Below, piece after piece: positions 44,308-52,804 of a stretch of 64,000 nucleotides of DNA. The stretch spans positions 806,001 to 870,000 of the forward strand of contig OZ253669.1 in NCBI GenBank assembly GCA_965263375.1, written 5' to 3'. Source of the DNA: JAJFFW01 sp965263375. Its GTDB lineage: Bacteria > Pseudomonadota > Alphaproteobacteria > Caulobacterales > Parvularculaceae. The notes beneath the pieces were generated by a model. That model made no database searches. It was not told the DNA's origin and was given only the letters and a program-made list of their open reading frames with translations. Within the stretch, counting starts at the first letter, position 1. Every line of letters starts with the position of its first letter. Made by a program: the position numbers and the translations under genes.

Positions 44308-45513
44308 CTAATAAATGGAATATTGTTTCTGTACCGCGCGCCATGCTTCTTCGTCGGGCGTTGTTAGTTGCTCTAAGTCGGCGGGGTGGGCTTCGGGGTC
44401 ATCAATCCATTGCCGGAGTATTTCACTGCCATTGATCACATCAAAGGCCAGCTTATCAGCCTCATACTCGTAGTGGAAATCGCGCCATATCTCATAGTCC
44501 GGATAAAGTTTGCGAACTGAGTGAAGTGCGAGGGCGATGATCCTCCAGGGTTTAAATTGTTCATGCACATAGTTTGGGTTGTCAGCATGGATCTGAAATC
44601 CATGGCAGAGTTCCCCTTTGTGTTTATGGAAAGTCGGTTCAAACCAACACTCTCGCAACTGACATCCCTTAAGCCAATGCGGCGCTGAATTTTCCATCTG
44701 TAAAAGGAGGTCTCTAGCGCTGATGTCAGGGGCGCCGAAAACTTCGAGCGCTCGTGTCGTGCCGCGTCCCTCTGAGAGAGTAACGCCTTCCAACAGTACC
44801 GTTCCCGCATACGCTCTTGCCATATTCAGGGTCGGAGCATTTGGGCTTGGGTTGACCCAGCTGCGCTCGTTTTCTGGCCATCCATATCCTGGCGCGCTAT
44901 TCGGTTGCCAGCCTGTCATTTCGACGACTTTATAGTCTACATCAAAATTGTGTTGATCAATAAACCAACGGCCCATTTCACCCAATGTCATGCCATGGCG
45001 CATGGGCATTGGCCCGGCGCCCACAAAGCTCTCCCACCCGGGCTTAAGCGTCATTCCCTCAATCGGCCGGCCGGCAGGATTTGGTCTATCAAGAACCCAT
45101 ACGGACTTTTTGTGTTTGTGTGCTGCTTCTAATACATAAAGAAGGGTGGTGACGAAGGTATAAATTCTGCAGCCTAAGTCCTGTAAATCAACCAACAGCA
45201 CATCAAATGTCTCCATCATATGATCTGTTGGCCGGCGAACATCGCCATACAAACTAAATACTGGAATGTTATAGACTGGGTCGATATAGTCACCTGACTC
45301 GACCATATTGTCTTGTTTATCGCCTTTTAAACCATGTTGGGGCCCAAACGCAGCCGTGATGTTGAGATCATCTGTTGCCATAAGGGCGTCAAGCCCATGG
45401 CTTAGATCGTGAGTTACAGATGCGGGGTGCGCCAACAGGGCCACGCGTTTACCCTTTAAGGGTTTACGTAGCTTTTCTTCTTTCAGTAAACGATCGAGTC
45501 CGAACGAGATCAT
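44308..45513 (-). CDS. DUF1343 protein, NamZ-type exo-beta-N-acetylmuramidase
   Basis: This 401-residue protein belongs to DUF1343, now glycoside hydrolase family 171, whose founding member NamZ removes N-acetylmuramic acid from peptidoglycan ends. Family marks are GPQHGLKGDKQDNMVESG, SLYGDVRRPTDHMM, VLLVDLQDLGCRIYTFVTTL, VLDRPNPAGRP and GVTLSEGRGTTRALEVFGAP. No signal peptide is seen, so it may act on cytoplasmic muropeptides. Its ATG overlaps by one base the stop of a DOMON-like gene just upstream, so they form an operon. The role in cell-wall recycling is inferred. Confidence 0.9.
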   Translation of the reverse strand: MISFGLDRLLKEEKLRKPLKGKRVALLAHPASVTHDLSHGLDALMATDDLNITAAFGPQHGLKGDKQDNMVESGDYIDPVYNIPVFSLYGDVRRPTDHMMETFDVLLVDLQDLGCRIYTFVTTLLYVLEAAHKHKKSVWVLDRPNPAGRPIEGMTLKPGWESFVGAGPMPMRHGMTLGEMGRWFIDQHNFDVDYKVVEMTGWQPNSAPGYGWPENERSWVNPSPNAPTLNMARAYAGTVLLEGVTLSEGRGTTRALEVFGAPDISARDLLLQMENSAPHWLKGCQLRECWFEPTFHKHKGELCHGFQIHADNPNYVHEQFKPWRIIALALHSVRKLYPDYEIWRDFHYEYEADKLAFDVINGSEILRQWIDDPEAHPADLEQLTTPDEEAWRAVQKQYSIY

Positions 45514-46106
45514 TATGCTGTTCTCCTGGGCGCTAGGGGTGCAATAAACCCTCTTTTATCATGAAAATCTGGGCGATCTGTAGGATGGGTGAGGGCCCAA
45601 TAGCTGATCTCACCTTTGATTGATTGAATAACGGCCGTGAAGGAAGTTATCCAATCCTTGTCGACATTTTCGACAATTTCACGGATCATCAATTCCGCCC
45701 TTAATGTTGCTCGGTTCGCTTGTATGGCGCTTTTTATAGAAACGCATTGCACATCTGTGCGATCTTGCGCGCCTTCCCGATAGGCCTCAAATTCGTATGC
45801 GGCCCATGCGCCGCTGGGGGACAAATTAAGTTCTAGATAGGGGGCCTCGTCTTTTTTGCGGATAAAAAATTCAAGGCATGTTGAAGTCCAAAGTCTTCGT
45901 GCAAAATGAATTGATTGCTGCTGGGGCCAAATGATTGTGCGTAAGCGCCCCACAACTTCATATTGGAGGGTGAGCATGCCCGCGCAATCTATGGCTGCAT
46001 GGCAATTGACGCGATCCACCGCGTTAACCGAATCGCCAGGGTAAGGCTGGAGCGTTTTCCAATCCGTTGCGTTAGGAAGGGGGCAATTTGATTTGGGTGG
46101 CGGCAT
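45513..46106 (-). CDS. DOMON-like domain protein
   Basis: This 197-residue protein matches the group of DOMON-like domains often encoded with cell-wall genes. Signs are LTLQYEVVGRLRTIIWPQ, RLWTSTCLEFFIRKKDE, APYLELNLSPSGAWAAYEFE and YREG, and the C-terminal YWALTHPTDRPDFHD. DOMON folds bind heme or sugars; here no clear heme ligand is evident, and a carbohydrate role fits better because the next gene is a NamZ-type muramidase (one-base overlap). There is no signal peptide. Confidence 0.75.
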   Translation of the reverse strand: MPPPKSNCPLPNATDWKTLQPYPGDSVNAVDRVNCHAAIDCAGMLTLQYEVVGRLRTIIWPQQQSIHFARRLWTSTCLEFFIRKKDEAPYLELNLSPSGAWAAYEFEAYREGAQDRTDVQCVSIKSAIQANRATLRAELMIREIVENVDKDWITSFTAVIQSIKGEISYWALTHPTDRPDFHDKRGFIAPLAPRRTA

Positions 46107-46357
46107 TGTCGTTCGCGCTTAGCCTTGATGACAGAGTTAGTGACGTTAGTAGAACGAACTTACGCGAATATAATTCATAAATCGTTGGTTTTGTTAACAT
46201 AAGCGCGGCAAGTGAGGCCATTGTTAATGGCTATTAGGGGGCGTGCGGCCTTGGCGAACGGAAATATTCGCCGTTCCGTAAAAAAGCGTATGGTCTTGCT
46301 CAATAAAGGGGGCGAGCGCTTACTTTTGTTTGGAAAAATGAGGGGTATTTAGAAAAA
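46107..46357. other. Intergenic stretch between DOMON gene and tRNA-Val
   Basis: No gene is seen in these 251 bases. A pair of overlapping hairpins (CGAACGGAAATATTCGCCG region, 46256-46280) is followed by AAAAAAG, giving no U-tract for either neighbour on the minus strand. A palindromic AT-rich segment near 46185-46200 (TTGTTAAC) may hold a promoter. Confidence 0.3.
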
Positions 46358-46432
<75 letters not shown>

Positions 46433-46513
46433 TCAATGGAAGAGATGTGTTTAACGATGAAGAGGAGCGGGCGCAAGCGCGGAATGCTTTAAAATACGCA
46501 TTTTCCGAAAATG

Positions 46514-46873
46514 CTAAGCGGCGATAACTTTATCGACTTCTTGAACAAGATCGCGCAGATGGAACGGCTTAGAAAGAATTTTTGCATCTTCTGGCGCGCG
46601 AGTGGCAGGGTTAAGCGCAACGGCGGCAAAACCGGTAATAAACATGATTTTCATTTCTGGGTCGATTTCTGCTGCTTTTCGAGCAAGCTCAATACCGTCC
46701 ATAACCGGCATCACAATATCTGTTAAGAGCAGATCAAATTCACGCAGTTGCAATTCTGTTAACGCTTCGTCGCCTTGACCAGCATCAATGACGTTATGTC
46801 CAGCTTTTTCCAACGCCTTTTTCAAAAAACGTCGCATGGATTCATCATCTTCTGCTAATAAGATTGCCGCCAT
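46514..46873 (-). CDS. cpdR: CpdR-type single-domain response regulator
   Basis: This single receiver domain has about 119 residues from ATG 46873. The acidic pair is in ILLAEDDESMRRFL, the phospho-Asp in LLLTDIVMPVMDG, the switch Thr in MFITGFAAVA and the Lys in ILSKPFHLRDL. In Caulobacter, CpdR is dephosphorylated to localise and prime the ClpXP protease, linking phosphorelay to cell-cycle proteolysis. The MAAILLAEDDESMRRFLKKA start, the length and the divergent N-formylglutamate amidohydrolase gene fit CpdR well. The open frame reaches to 46954, but those 27 residues lie outside the receiver fold and are not counted. Confidence 0.9.
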   Translation of the reverse strand: MAAILLAEDDESMRRFLKKALEKAGHNVIDAGQGDEALTELQLREFDLLLTDIVMPVMDGIELARKAAEIDPEMKIMFITGFAAVALNPATRAPEDAKILSKPFHLRDLVQEVDKVIAA

Positions 46874-47094
46874 TATCTCTGCCTCGTTATTGTGTTTTGC
46901 GTTGTAACTCTTACAGCCGCAAAAAGCGGTGAGAGTGTCTCGTTGTTTCCCCACTCAAGCAAGCTTTAAGCCATTTATTTGCGCGTCTTGGAAAGAGGAT
47001 GATGAAAGGAAATAGTTCACCTTGACCTTAAGATCGGTTTAGGGTGGGGGGGTAAATGTTCTATTTTTTGCACATTCTGCTTTTTTAAAGGATT

Positions 47095-47976
47095 ATGGCC
47101 TCACACTCTCGCCGTATGATCGAAGTACTTTTACCAAACTTGCTTTCTACGCCAGTTATTTTTGCGTCCCCTCATTCGGGGCGGCGATATCCTGACGAGT
47201 TTTTACGAATGAGTCGGCTAGATCGTCACGAGCTGCGACAGTCGGAAGATGGTTATGTCGATCTGATATTCGATGCTGCTCCTTCGTTTGGCGCGCCTTT
47301 ACTGCGCGCACTTTTTCCGCGCGCTTATGTGGATGTAAATCGATCTATTCATGAACTTGATCAACGGATGTTTGCCGATCCTTTGCCGCAAACTGCTGAT
47401 ACGCGGTCAAGTCGCGTGATGGCGGGGTTAGGGGTCATTCCCCGCATAGTAGCGGATGGCCATGACATCTATGCGCGAAAGTTGAAGTATTTAGAGGCGC
47501 GGCGCCGGCTCGACGCGTGCTATAAACCATACCACGATCAGCTCTCACTTCTTATTGACGCTGCGCGCCGACAATTTGGGTGTGCGATTGTCATTGATTG
47601 CCATTCCATGCCGTCTGCAGGGGCGGCGCCGATAACGCCGGGTGAGCAACCAATTAATTTTGTCTTGGGAGACCGTTTTGGCGTGGCTTGTTCGCCTAGC
47701 CTTATTAGCTTGGTTGAGCGGACGCTTACAAAACAAGGCTATTCAGTTTCGCGCAATGCGCCTTATGCTGGCGGTCATGTTGCGGCTAGTTATGGTCGCC
47801 CCGCACAAGGGGTTCATGTGTTGCAGATCGAGATTAACCGTGCGCTTTATCTCGATGAGGTTCGATTGACCCGTCACGATGGTTTTGCGGTTTTAAAAGA
47901 CAATATGCATTGTTTGATGCAAGAGCTGACCAGCATCGACGCTAAGGCGTTAAATCCTGCCATCGCTGCTGAATAA
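47095..47976 (+). CDS. N-formylglutamate amidohydrolase
   Basis: This 293-residue zinc hydrolase of the FGase family has FASPHSGRRYPDEF, the catalytic SEDGYVDLIFD, RAYVDVNRS, the metal-site DCHSMPS, and IEINRALY near the end. It splits N-formyl-L-glutamate into formate and glutamate in histidine breakdown, though no other hut gene is here. AAAGG precedes ATG 47095; MIEVL is an alternative start seven codons in. It is divergent from cpdR, an arrangement I recall from other alphaproteobacteria. Confidence 0.9.
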   Translation: MASHSRRMIEVLLPNLLSTPVIFASPHSGRRYPDEFLRMSRLDRHELRQSEDGYVDLIFDAAPSFGAPLLRALFPRAYVDVNRSIHELDQRMFADPLPQTADTRSSRVMAGLGVIPRIVADGHDIYARKLKYLEARRRLDACYKPYHDQLSLLIDAARRQFGCAIVIDCHSMPSAGAAPITPGEQPINFVLGDRFGVACSPSLISLVERTLTKQGYSVSRNAPYAGGHVAASYGRPAQGVHVLQIEINRALYLDEVRLTRHDGFAVLKDNMHCLMQELTSIDAKALNPAIAAE

Positions 47977-48106
47977 GATTCTGTGGCGCCTATTTAATCT
48001 CTGATTTTGTTGCTAAACCCATGGCTCCTTGGGGCGTCGATAAATATGCATACATTGAAAAGACGCTCGTATGCATGGTGTTTAGCTGAGGCGTTTTAAT
48101 AGCCGC

Positions 48107-48190
48107 AAAAAAAAAACCGCGGGTAATACCCGCGGCGAAAGTTTAGGGAGGAAACGCCCAATAAGGGCTGCAACATCAGATGTTGCACCC
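48107..48190 (-). ncRNA. Candidate trans-acting small RNA with CCUCCC loop and terminator
   Basis: On the minus strand a hairpin TGCAACATC/GATGTTGCA (48169-48187) is followed by a short stem GCCCTT..GGGC, a single-stranded GUUUCCUCCCUAAACUUUCG and a strong terminator CCGCGGG-TATTA-CCCGCGG (48117-48135 on plus) with ten U (48107-48116). The exposed CCUCCC is complementary to Shine-Dalgarno sequences, as in several alphaproteobacterial sRNAs (for example the MmgR/alpha-r8 and cuckoo-RNA groups). There is no gene whose end this terminator would serve, which favours an independent RNA. Its start is not defined; family membership is inference. Confidence 0.65.
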
Positions 48191-48214
48191 CTTTGATAGC
48201 ATATTATTGGTGCG

Positions 48215-48234
48215 GCGCAAAATGTATTTTGCGC
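48215..48234. promoter_or_regulatory. Perfect palindrome near the sRNA and glycosyltransferase gene
   Basis: GCGCAAAA (48215-48222), TGTA, TTTTGCGC (48227-48234) is a perfect 8-bp inverted repeat with a 4-base loop, sited about 30 bases upstream of the probable sRNA start and about 100-130 bases before the glycosyltransferase start. It could be an operator or a short hairpin. Confidence 0.4.
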
Positions 48235-48346
48235 TGCAGCATAGAGATAGATTGGGGACACGAATCGCCTTGAAAGGCGCTAAACTATTGATGAAAGATT
48301 AATTTTTATCATTGAAGGAAATGGAAACAGTTCAGTGTGTGACAAT

Positions 48347-49522
48347 ATGTCAAGCGGTGAGACAGCCTCGCCAGAGCCGAAACAAAGCGCGATTAAGCGA
48401 TTGGGATCACGGGTCCGAGGGCTGACTCGGGCAAAGCAGCGATTTCAAATGCCGAACGGTCGTAGCAATCTTAAGATTGTCATCGTTACAGATGCTTGGA
48501 AGCCACAACTAAATGGTGTGGTGCGAGCGTTGGACACGCTTGGGCAGATTCTTCAAGGATTTGGAAATGAGGTGGTTTACATAACGCCGCTTGAATTCCG
48601 GTCAGTGCCTTTACCGTCTTATCCGGAGATTCGGTTGTCGATTTTGCCGAATAGAAAGGTCGCCAGCATTATCAATCGTATAAAGCCTGACGCGATCCAT
48701 ATTGCCACGGAAGGGCCTCTTGGCCGCGCTGCTCGGCGTTTTTGTAAAAGGCGAGGTTATCCATTTACGACAAGCTTCCATACGCGTTTCGCGGAATACG
48801 CAAATGAGCGCTGGAAACTGCCAATTTCATGGGGATATGGCGTATTGCGTGATTTCCACAAAGATGGGGAAGCGATGATGGTTGCGACCCCTGGACTGTT
48901 AGAGGAAATGCAAGAGCGCGGCTTTAACAATATGAAATTGTGGGCCCGCGGGGTGGATCTGAAACAATTTGTGCCCGGGGATCGCTCTTTTCTTGATCAT
49001 TACCCGCGCCCAATCTTCACGTATATTGGGCGGTTGGCGGTTGAGAAAAGCATTGAGGATTTCTTGGCGCTGGATTTACCCGGTACCAAGCTGATGGTCG
49101 GTGACGGCCCTCAGCGGGAAGAATTAGAGCAAAAATATAAGAACGCTGTCTTTGTTGGCCCTAAATTTGGGGACGAGCTGACAAAATATTACCAAGGCAG
49201 TGATGTCTTTGTGTTTCCCTCGCGTACGGACACATTTGGTCTTGTTAATGTGGAGGCGTTGGCTTGCGGCGTGCCAGTGGCGGCTTACCCGGTGCGCGGG
49301 CCAGTTGATATTTTGAAAGGTGCGCCTTCAGGGTGTGGCGCTCTTGATGAGGATTTGAAAAAGGCTTGTCTGCAAGCGCTAGAGAGCCGTGATCCTGAGG
49401 CCTGCCGGGAGCATGCGAAAAATTTTTCATGGGAAGCCGCAACAAAACAATTCATCAGTAATCTAGAAATCTCAGGCTTTAATGAAGATTTCTGGTTACG
49501 TTCTGCGCGTATGATTGATTAA
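48347..49522 (+). CDS. Glycosyltransferase family 4 (GT-B)
   Basis: This retaining GT-B glycosyltransferase has about 391 residues. The N-terminal domain has IVTDAWKPQLNGVVRALDTL and HIATEGPLGRAARRFCKRRG; the C-terminal donor-binding domain has YIGRLAVEKSIEDFL, MVGDGPQREEL and FPSRTDTFGLVNVEALACG. This is the pattern of alpha-mannosyl- or sulfoquinovosyl/glucuronosyl-diacylglycerol transferases (MgtA/SqdX relatives) that build glycolipids, so membrane glycolipid synthesis is a fair guess. GTG 48335 and ATG 48347 are both possible starts; I chose the ATG because neither has a good ribosome-binding site. Confidence 0.88.
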   Translation: MSSGETASPEPKQSAIKRLGSRVRGLTRAKQRFQMPNGRSNLKIVIVTDAWKPQLNGVVRALDTLGQILQGFGNEVVYITPLEFRSVPLPSYPEIRLSILPNRKVASIINRIKPDAIHIATEGPLGRAARRFCKRRGYPFTTSFHTRFAEYANERWKLPISWGYGVLRDFHKDGEAMMVATPGLLEEMQERGFNNMKLWARGVDLKQFVPGDRSFLDHYPRPIFTYIGRLAVEKSIEDFLALDLPGTKLMVGDGPQREELEQKYKNAVFVGPKFGDELTKYYQGSDVFVFPSRTDTFGLVNVEALACGVPVAAYPVRGPVDILKGAPSGCGALDEDLKKACLQALESRDPEACREHAKNFSWEAATKQFISNLEISGFNEDFWLRSARMID

Positions 49523-49798
49523 GTGTGCAATCTAGCGTGGTGCTTTGTCGGTACCTGCGCTGTTGGTTCTTTTCTGTGCCAGATTGGTGCAAATGTAGGC
49601 CGGTCTTCGCTAAGAGGCGTTTTAACTTGGCATAGGTCTTTCTGACTGACTTTTAAAATGAGCGTAATTTGACTGAGCAACTGCTATTTGGCGAAATTAC
49701 GCTTCTTTTTCCCGTTCGGCACGGGGCTTGCTTTCCCTTCTAACGTGAGCGCGGCGCATTGGCGTCGCCCAAACCGTTAAAAAGGGAGGTAGCGCCGC

Positions 49799-50197
49799 AT
49801 GGCCCATCCAATCGATCTTTATGTGGGGAAAAGGTTGCGTCAACGGCGGCGTTTGCTTGGCCTGACACAACAAAAGCTGGCAGATGCTGTTGGCATTCGT
49901 TTTCAACAAATTCAAAAATATGAGAGCGGTGCAAACCGTATTTCAGCCTCACGGCTTTGGACGCTGGCTGATGCGTTAAGTGTTTCCGTAGGATATTTCT
50001 TCGAAGGCGTTGAGGGGATTGTAAACGGCGCGGCGCCAAGTATGAACGGGTTAATCGGTATGCAACAAGCTGCGCCAGCTGATATTTTTCAAAATAAAGA
50101 AACCATTGATCTCGTGCGCGCTTTTTACAATCTGGGCGATGAGCCAAGACGTCGCCTCTTGGATCTTGCAAAAGCGATGTCTGGCGGCGAGAACTAA
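49799..50197 (+). CDS. XRE-family transcriptional regulator
   Basis: This 132-residue protein has an N-terminal helix-turn-helix of the Cro/CI type (about 8-62: RLRQRRRLLGLTQQKLADAV then RFQQIQKYESGANRISASRL). The remaining C-terminal 70 residues are helical and end AKAMSGGEN. It is typical of a group that is widespread in alphaproteobacteria. A good terminator ends the gene at 50237-50266. Targets are unknown. Confidence 0.88.
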   Translation: MAHPIDLYVGKRLRQRRRLLGLTQQKLADAVGIRFQQIQKYESGANRISASRLWTLADALSVSVGYFFEGVEGIVNGAAPSMNGLIGMQQAAPADIFQNKETIDLVRAFYNLGDEPRRRLLDLAKAMSGGEN

Positions 50198-50236
50198 GCA
50201 CTTTTTTACTAAGCACGGCTGACACCTGCTTTAAGG

Positions 50237-50266
50237 CGGCGTTCGCGAAAGCGAGCGTCGTTTTTT
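50237..50266 (+). terminator. Rho-independent terminator after the XRE gene
   Basis: CGGCGTTCGC (50237-50246), loop GAAA, GCGAGCGTCG (50251-50260), then TTTTTT (50261-50266). The 10-bp stem contains two G:U pairs. Repeat copy 2 begins at this T-run. Confidence 0.85.
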
Positions 50267-50624
50267 ATTCCATCATAAACCTCCACCTTCGGTTGAGGAT
50301 TGGACGCGTTCTAGATTGTAGGTAGGAGACCGCAGTTTGTCTGCGTTATCAGCTTGTTAAAATCTACAGTTGGCGGTTTTTCCTCCCTCGCTTGCGGGGG
50401 AGGTGATCCGCGCGGAAGGCGCGGATCGGAGGGGGGGATGCGGTCTATGATATCATGATGGGCCTGAGTAAGTTGACACAGTTTCGCCCCCTCCGCCGGC
50501 TTCGCCGACACCTCCCCCGTGAAACGGGGGAGGAGAACTGAGACGCTCGTTGATCCAAAGACCGCATCTGGCGGTCCCAAGCGAAGCGTTTCAAACCTCC
50601 ACCTTTGGTGGAGGTCAATGACTT
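50261..50624. repeat. Hairpin-bounded mosaic repeat, copy 2
   Basis: This 364-base element matches 39002-39263 over its two ends and middle. It carries end hairpins at 50280-50298 and 50596-50614. It has one rather than two copies of the GACCGCATCTGGCGGTC hairpin unit, and an extra insertion of about 115 bases bounded by CCTCCC/GGGGAGG palindromes (about 50395-50525), including GATCCGCG-N7-CGCGGATC. Open frames on the minus strand through it are repeat by-products. Most of the gap 50198-50674 is this repeat. Confidence 0.85.
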
Positions 50625-50674
50625 TTGTCTGACCTTTGGTTGCCTTTGCGCCGTCATCGGATCATTATAGGGTC

Positions 50675-51484
50675 ATGAGTGAACCTTCCGCTGACCTTTC
50701 TGAATTCAAATCTTTTGCTGAGCACCTTGCCGAGCTTGCTCGATCTGAGACGTTACCGCGTTTTCGTCGTGGCGGCGCTGTTTTTAATAAGGAGGCTGGC
50801 GTCGGTTTTGATCCGGTTACGGATGCAGATCGTGAGGCGGAAAGGGCGCAGCGCACAGCCATAGGCGAGGCTTTTCCTGAGCACGGGATTTGGGGGGAGG
50901 AGTTTGGCGTGGAAAACGGCGATGCGCATTTTCGTTGGGTTCTGGATCCAGTCGATGGTACGCGCGCATTTGTATGCGGCGCCGCCACTTGGACGAGTTT
51001 GATTGCACTGGAAAAACACAAACGACCGCTCATAGGGGTGATTGACCAAGGCTATAATGATGAGCGTTGGGTTGGTGCGCCTGGGGGGACGGTTTTTGTC
51101 CAACGCGGGAATATCTCCCCTTGTCAGACAAGTGGCGTTAAACGGCTGGCGGATGCACGTCTTGCAACGACGGATCCGATTGAGGGCGAAATCTTTAACG
51201 CGGCGCAATCAAAGGCGTTTTATGCAGTTCATGCTAAAATCCAGTTGGCGCGTTTTAGCCTTGACGCTTACGCCTATGGTTTGTTGGCGAGCGGGCACCT
51301 TGATTTGGTGATCGAGGCTGGGTTGAAGCGCCATGATTTTTCCGCGCTTCAACCTGTTGTTGAAGGGGCGGGGGGCGTTTTCACTGATTGGGATGGCGGC
51401 GAGGTAAGCGAAGAAAAGGGGGGACGCGTAATTGCAGCCGCAACCCCCGATTTGCATCAAGAAGTGATGAGTGTAATTGCGTAA
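50675..51484 (+). CDS. Inositol-monophosphatase-family protein, histidinol-phosphatase HisN-like
   Basis: This IMPase-family phosphatase of about 269 residues has the metal-site motifs DPVTDADREAE, GEEFG and WVLDPVDGTRAF, and a C-terminal EAGLKRHDFSALQPVVEGAG. The pattern matches HisN, the phosphatase that removes phosphate from histidinol phosphate in histidine synthesis. The start is ATG 50675; the frame runs back to 50636 without support. It is not within a his operon, as is usual for hisN. Confidence 0.85.
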   Translation: MSEPSADLSEFKSFAEHLAELARSETLPRFRRGGAVFNKEAGVGFDPVTDADREAERAQRTAIGEAFPEHGIWGEEFGVENGDAHFRWVLDPVDGTRAFVCGAATWTSLIALEKHKRPLIGVIDQGYNDERWVGAPGGTVFVQRGNISPCQTSGVKRLADARLATTDPIEGEIFNAAQSKAFYAVHAKIQLARFSLDAYAYGLLASGHLDLVIEAGLKRHDFSALQPVVEGAGGVFTDWDGGEVSEEKGGRVIAAATPDLHQEVMSVIA

Positions 51485-51531
51485 ATGCTTTAGAGGTTAT
51501 CTTTTTATTCTGTATGCGGTGAAATTTTGTG

Positions 51532-52473
51532 TTAGGCTTTTGCTAAAATTGGATCAATAAAACTATCAAAAGCGGCCCAATATTTGTTCCGTACTTCGTC
51601 GCGCTCCATTAAAAGCTCATGCAAGCCATCTTCCACCATAACTTGGTCAATCAAAGGGTTCGCCTCGGCAATAACGGCATGATCAGGGGTGTAGACGGTG
51701 CAGTCCTGTTCACCGGAAACAATCCGTATCGGTGTTGTTATACCATCAAGCTCGCCTGACTGGTGGATTTTCTTAATGGCTTTTATAGCCTCGTGCGCCC
51801 AACCAAATGTCGGCGCGTTAATTGCCGCTTTTGGCTCCGCTACTTGAAGGTCTAAAAAGCGCTGATGGCGTTTTTTGTCAGTGGTGAACCCATTGCCTTC
51901 AAATTTCATCGATTCATTCGGAATTCCTGGAACGCTTATCCCAGCGCCGCCGACGGCGTTTAGGACAGTAGCGAGCGTCGCAAGGCAAGCCCGCTCAATG
52001 TTGTTTTGGAAAATTTGCGTCATGGGTGCGCATAATATTGCGGCGACGAATTTATCGTACCCTTCTGCGAGCAATTGAAGCGCCGGCATGCCGCCCATTG
52101 AATGGGTCATTAATATGTATGGGCCATCGAAGCGCTGAAGGGCGCCTTCTTCAATAAATTGCCTTAAGTCCTCTTTGAACGTTACAAAACTATCGATATG
52201 GCCTTTACTGCGGTCTGGTAATTGTCTGTCTGAGAGGCCTTGTCCGCGCCAATCCATCATTGCGACGTTAAATTTGCGATTTTGAAGGTCTTTAATCGTC
52301 TCAAAATATTTCTCGATAAATTCCGTTCGCCCAGCCATTAAAACCACCGTGGCGCGTGCATTATGAGAAGGGAAGTAACCGACACGAAGCGAGGCGCCAT
52401 CTTTGGCGGCTAAATGTGCTACTTCGCTACCTTCAGGAGGCGTGTTGTCAGGAATATTGATAAATCCGGTCAT
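51532..52473 (-). CDS. Lysophospholipase-like alpha/beta hydrolase
   Basis: This 313-residue alpha/beta hydrolase of the PldB/monoacylglycerol-lipase group has the lid-preceding GRTEFIEKYFETI, DWRGQGLSDRQ, the nucleophile elbow THSMGG, the Asp in SGEQDCTVY and the His in GLHELLMERDEVRNKYW. It should cleave lysophospholipids or monoacylglycerols. Its ATG overlaps by four bases the stop of the small SCP2-domain gene upstream, so a lipid role for both is consistent. No signal peptide is visible. Confidence 0.87.
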   Translation of the reverse strand: MTGFINIPDNTPPEGSEVAHLAAKDGASLRVGYFPSHNARATVVLMAGRTEFIEKYFETIKDLQNRKFNVAMMDWRGQGLSDRQLPDRSKGHIDSFVTFKEDLRQFIEEGALQRFDGPYILMTHSMGGMPALQLLAEGYDKFVAAILCAPMTQIFQNNIERACLATLATVLNAVGGAGISVPGIPNESMKFEGNGFTTDKKRHQRFLDLQVAEPKAAINAPTFGWAHEAIKAIKKIHQSGELDGITTPIRIVSGEQDCTVYTPDHAVIAEANPLIDQVMVEDGLHELLMERDEVRNKYWAAFDSFIDPILAKA

Positions 52474-52784
52474 AGGCTTTTTTCCATCTTTAAGCGCGCC
52501 ATCACGCTAAAATCGCCTTGGATGGAAAGGCGCCCCGAGATATAAGCGCTCTCGACTGCGCGTTCGCCATCAAGTGCTCTTTTTAAAGTGCTTGGGCTGC
52601 TTGTCCAAATGCAAAGGCAGCTTTCATTGTTTTTGGGGGCATTTTCTAAGATGACGGGCGCGTTGTTGCGCCCGTCAATCCAAAAAGGAGGGTGGCCATC
52701 CGCTTCGATCTTTAAAACACCTTGAAACGCACGGGTAAAAGCAAGACTCGCGGCTTCGTGTAAAGCGGTGTGATCGTCATTCAT
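52470..52784 (-). CDS. Small SCP2-like sterol-carrier-domain protein
   Basis: This 104-residue protein resembles a single SCP2 domain: FQGVLKIEADGHPPFWIDGR, then CIWTSSPSTLKRALDGERAV and AYISGRLSIQGDFSVMARLK. The last segment (G-x-L-x-I-x-GD) is the family hallmark. Such domains bind lipids or serve as accessory subunits. Start ATG 52784. It overlaps the lysophospholipase-like gene by four bases. Confidence 0.75.
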   Translation of the reverse strand: MNDDHTALHEAASLAFTRAFQGVLKIEADGHPPFWIDGRNNAPVILENAPKNNESCLCIWTSSPSTLKRALDGERAVESAYISGRLSIQGDFSVMARLKMEKSL

Positions 52785-52804
52785 TGCATGGCCCCCATAT
52801 TTTC

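Noticed and set aside
44214..44435. 73-codon plus-strand frame
   Set aside because: Antisense to the end of the muramidase gene and not protein-like.
50311..50580. Minus-strand open frame through repeat copy 2
   Set aside because: It is a by-product of palindromic repeat sequence and is not protein-like.
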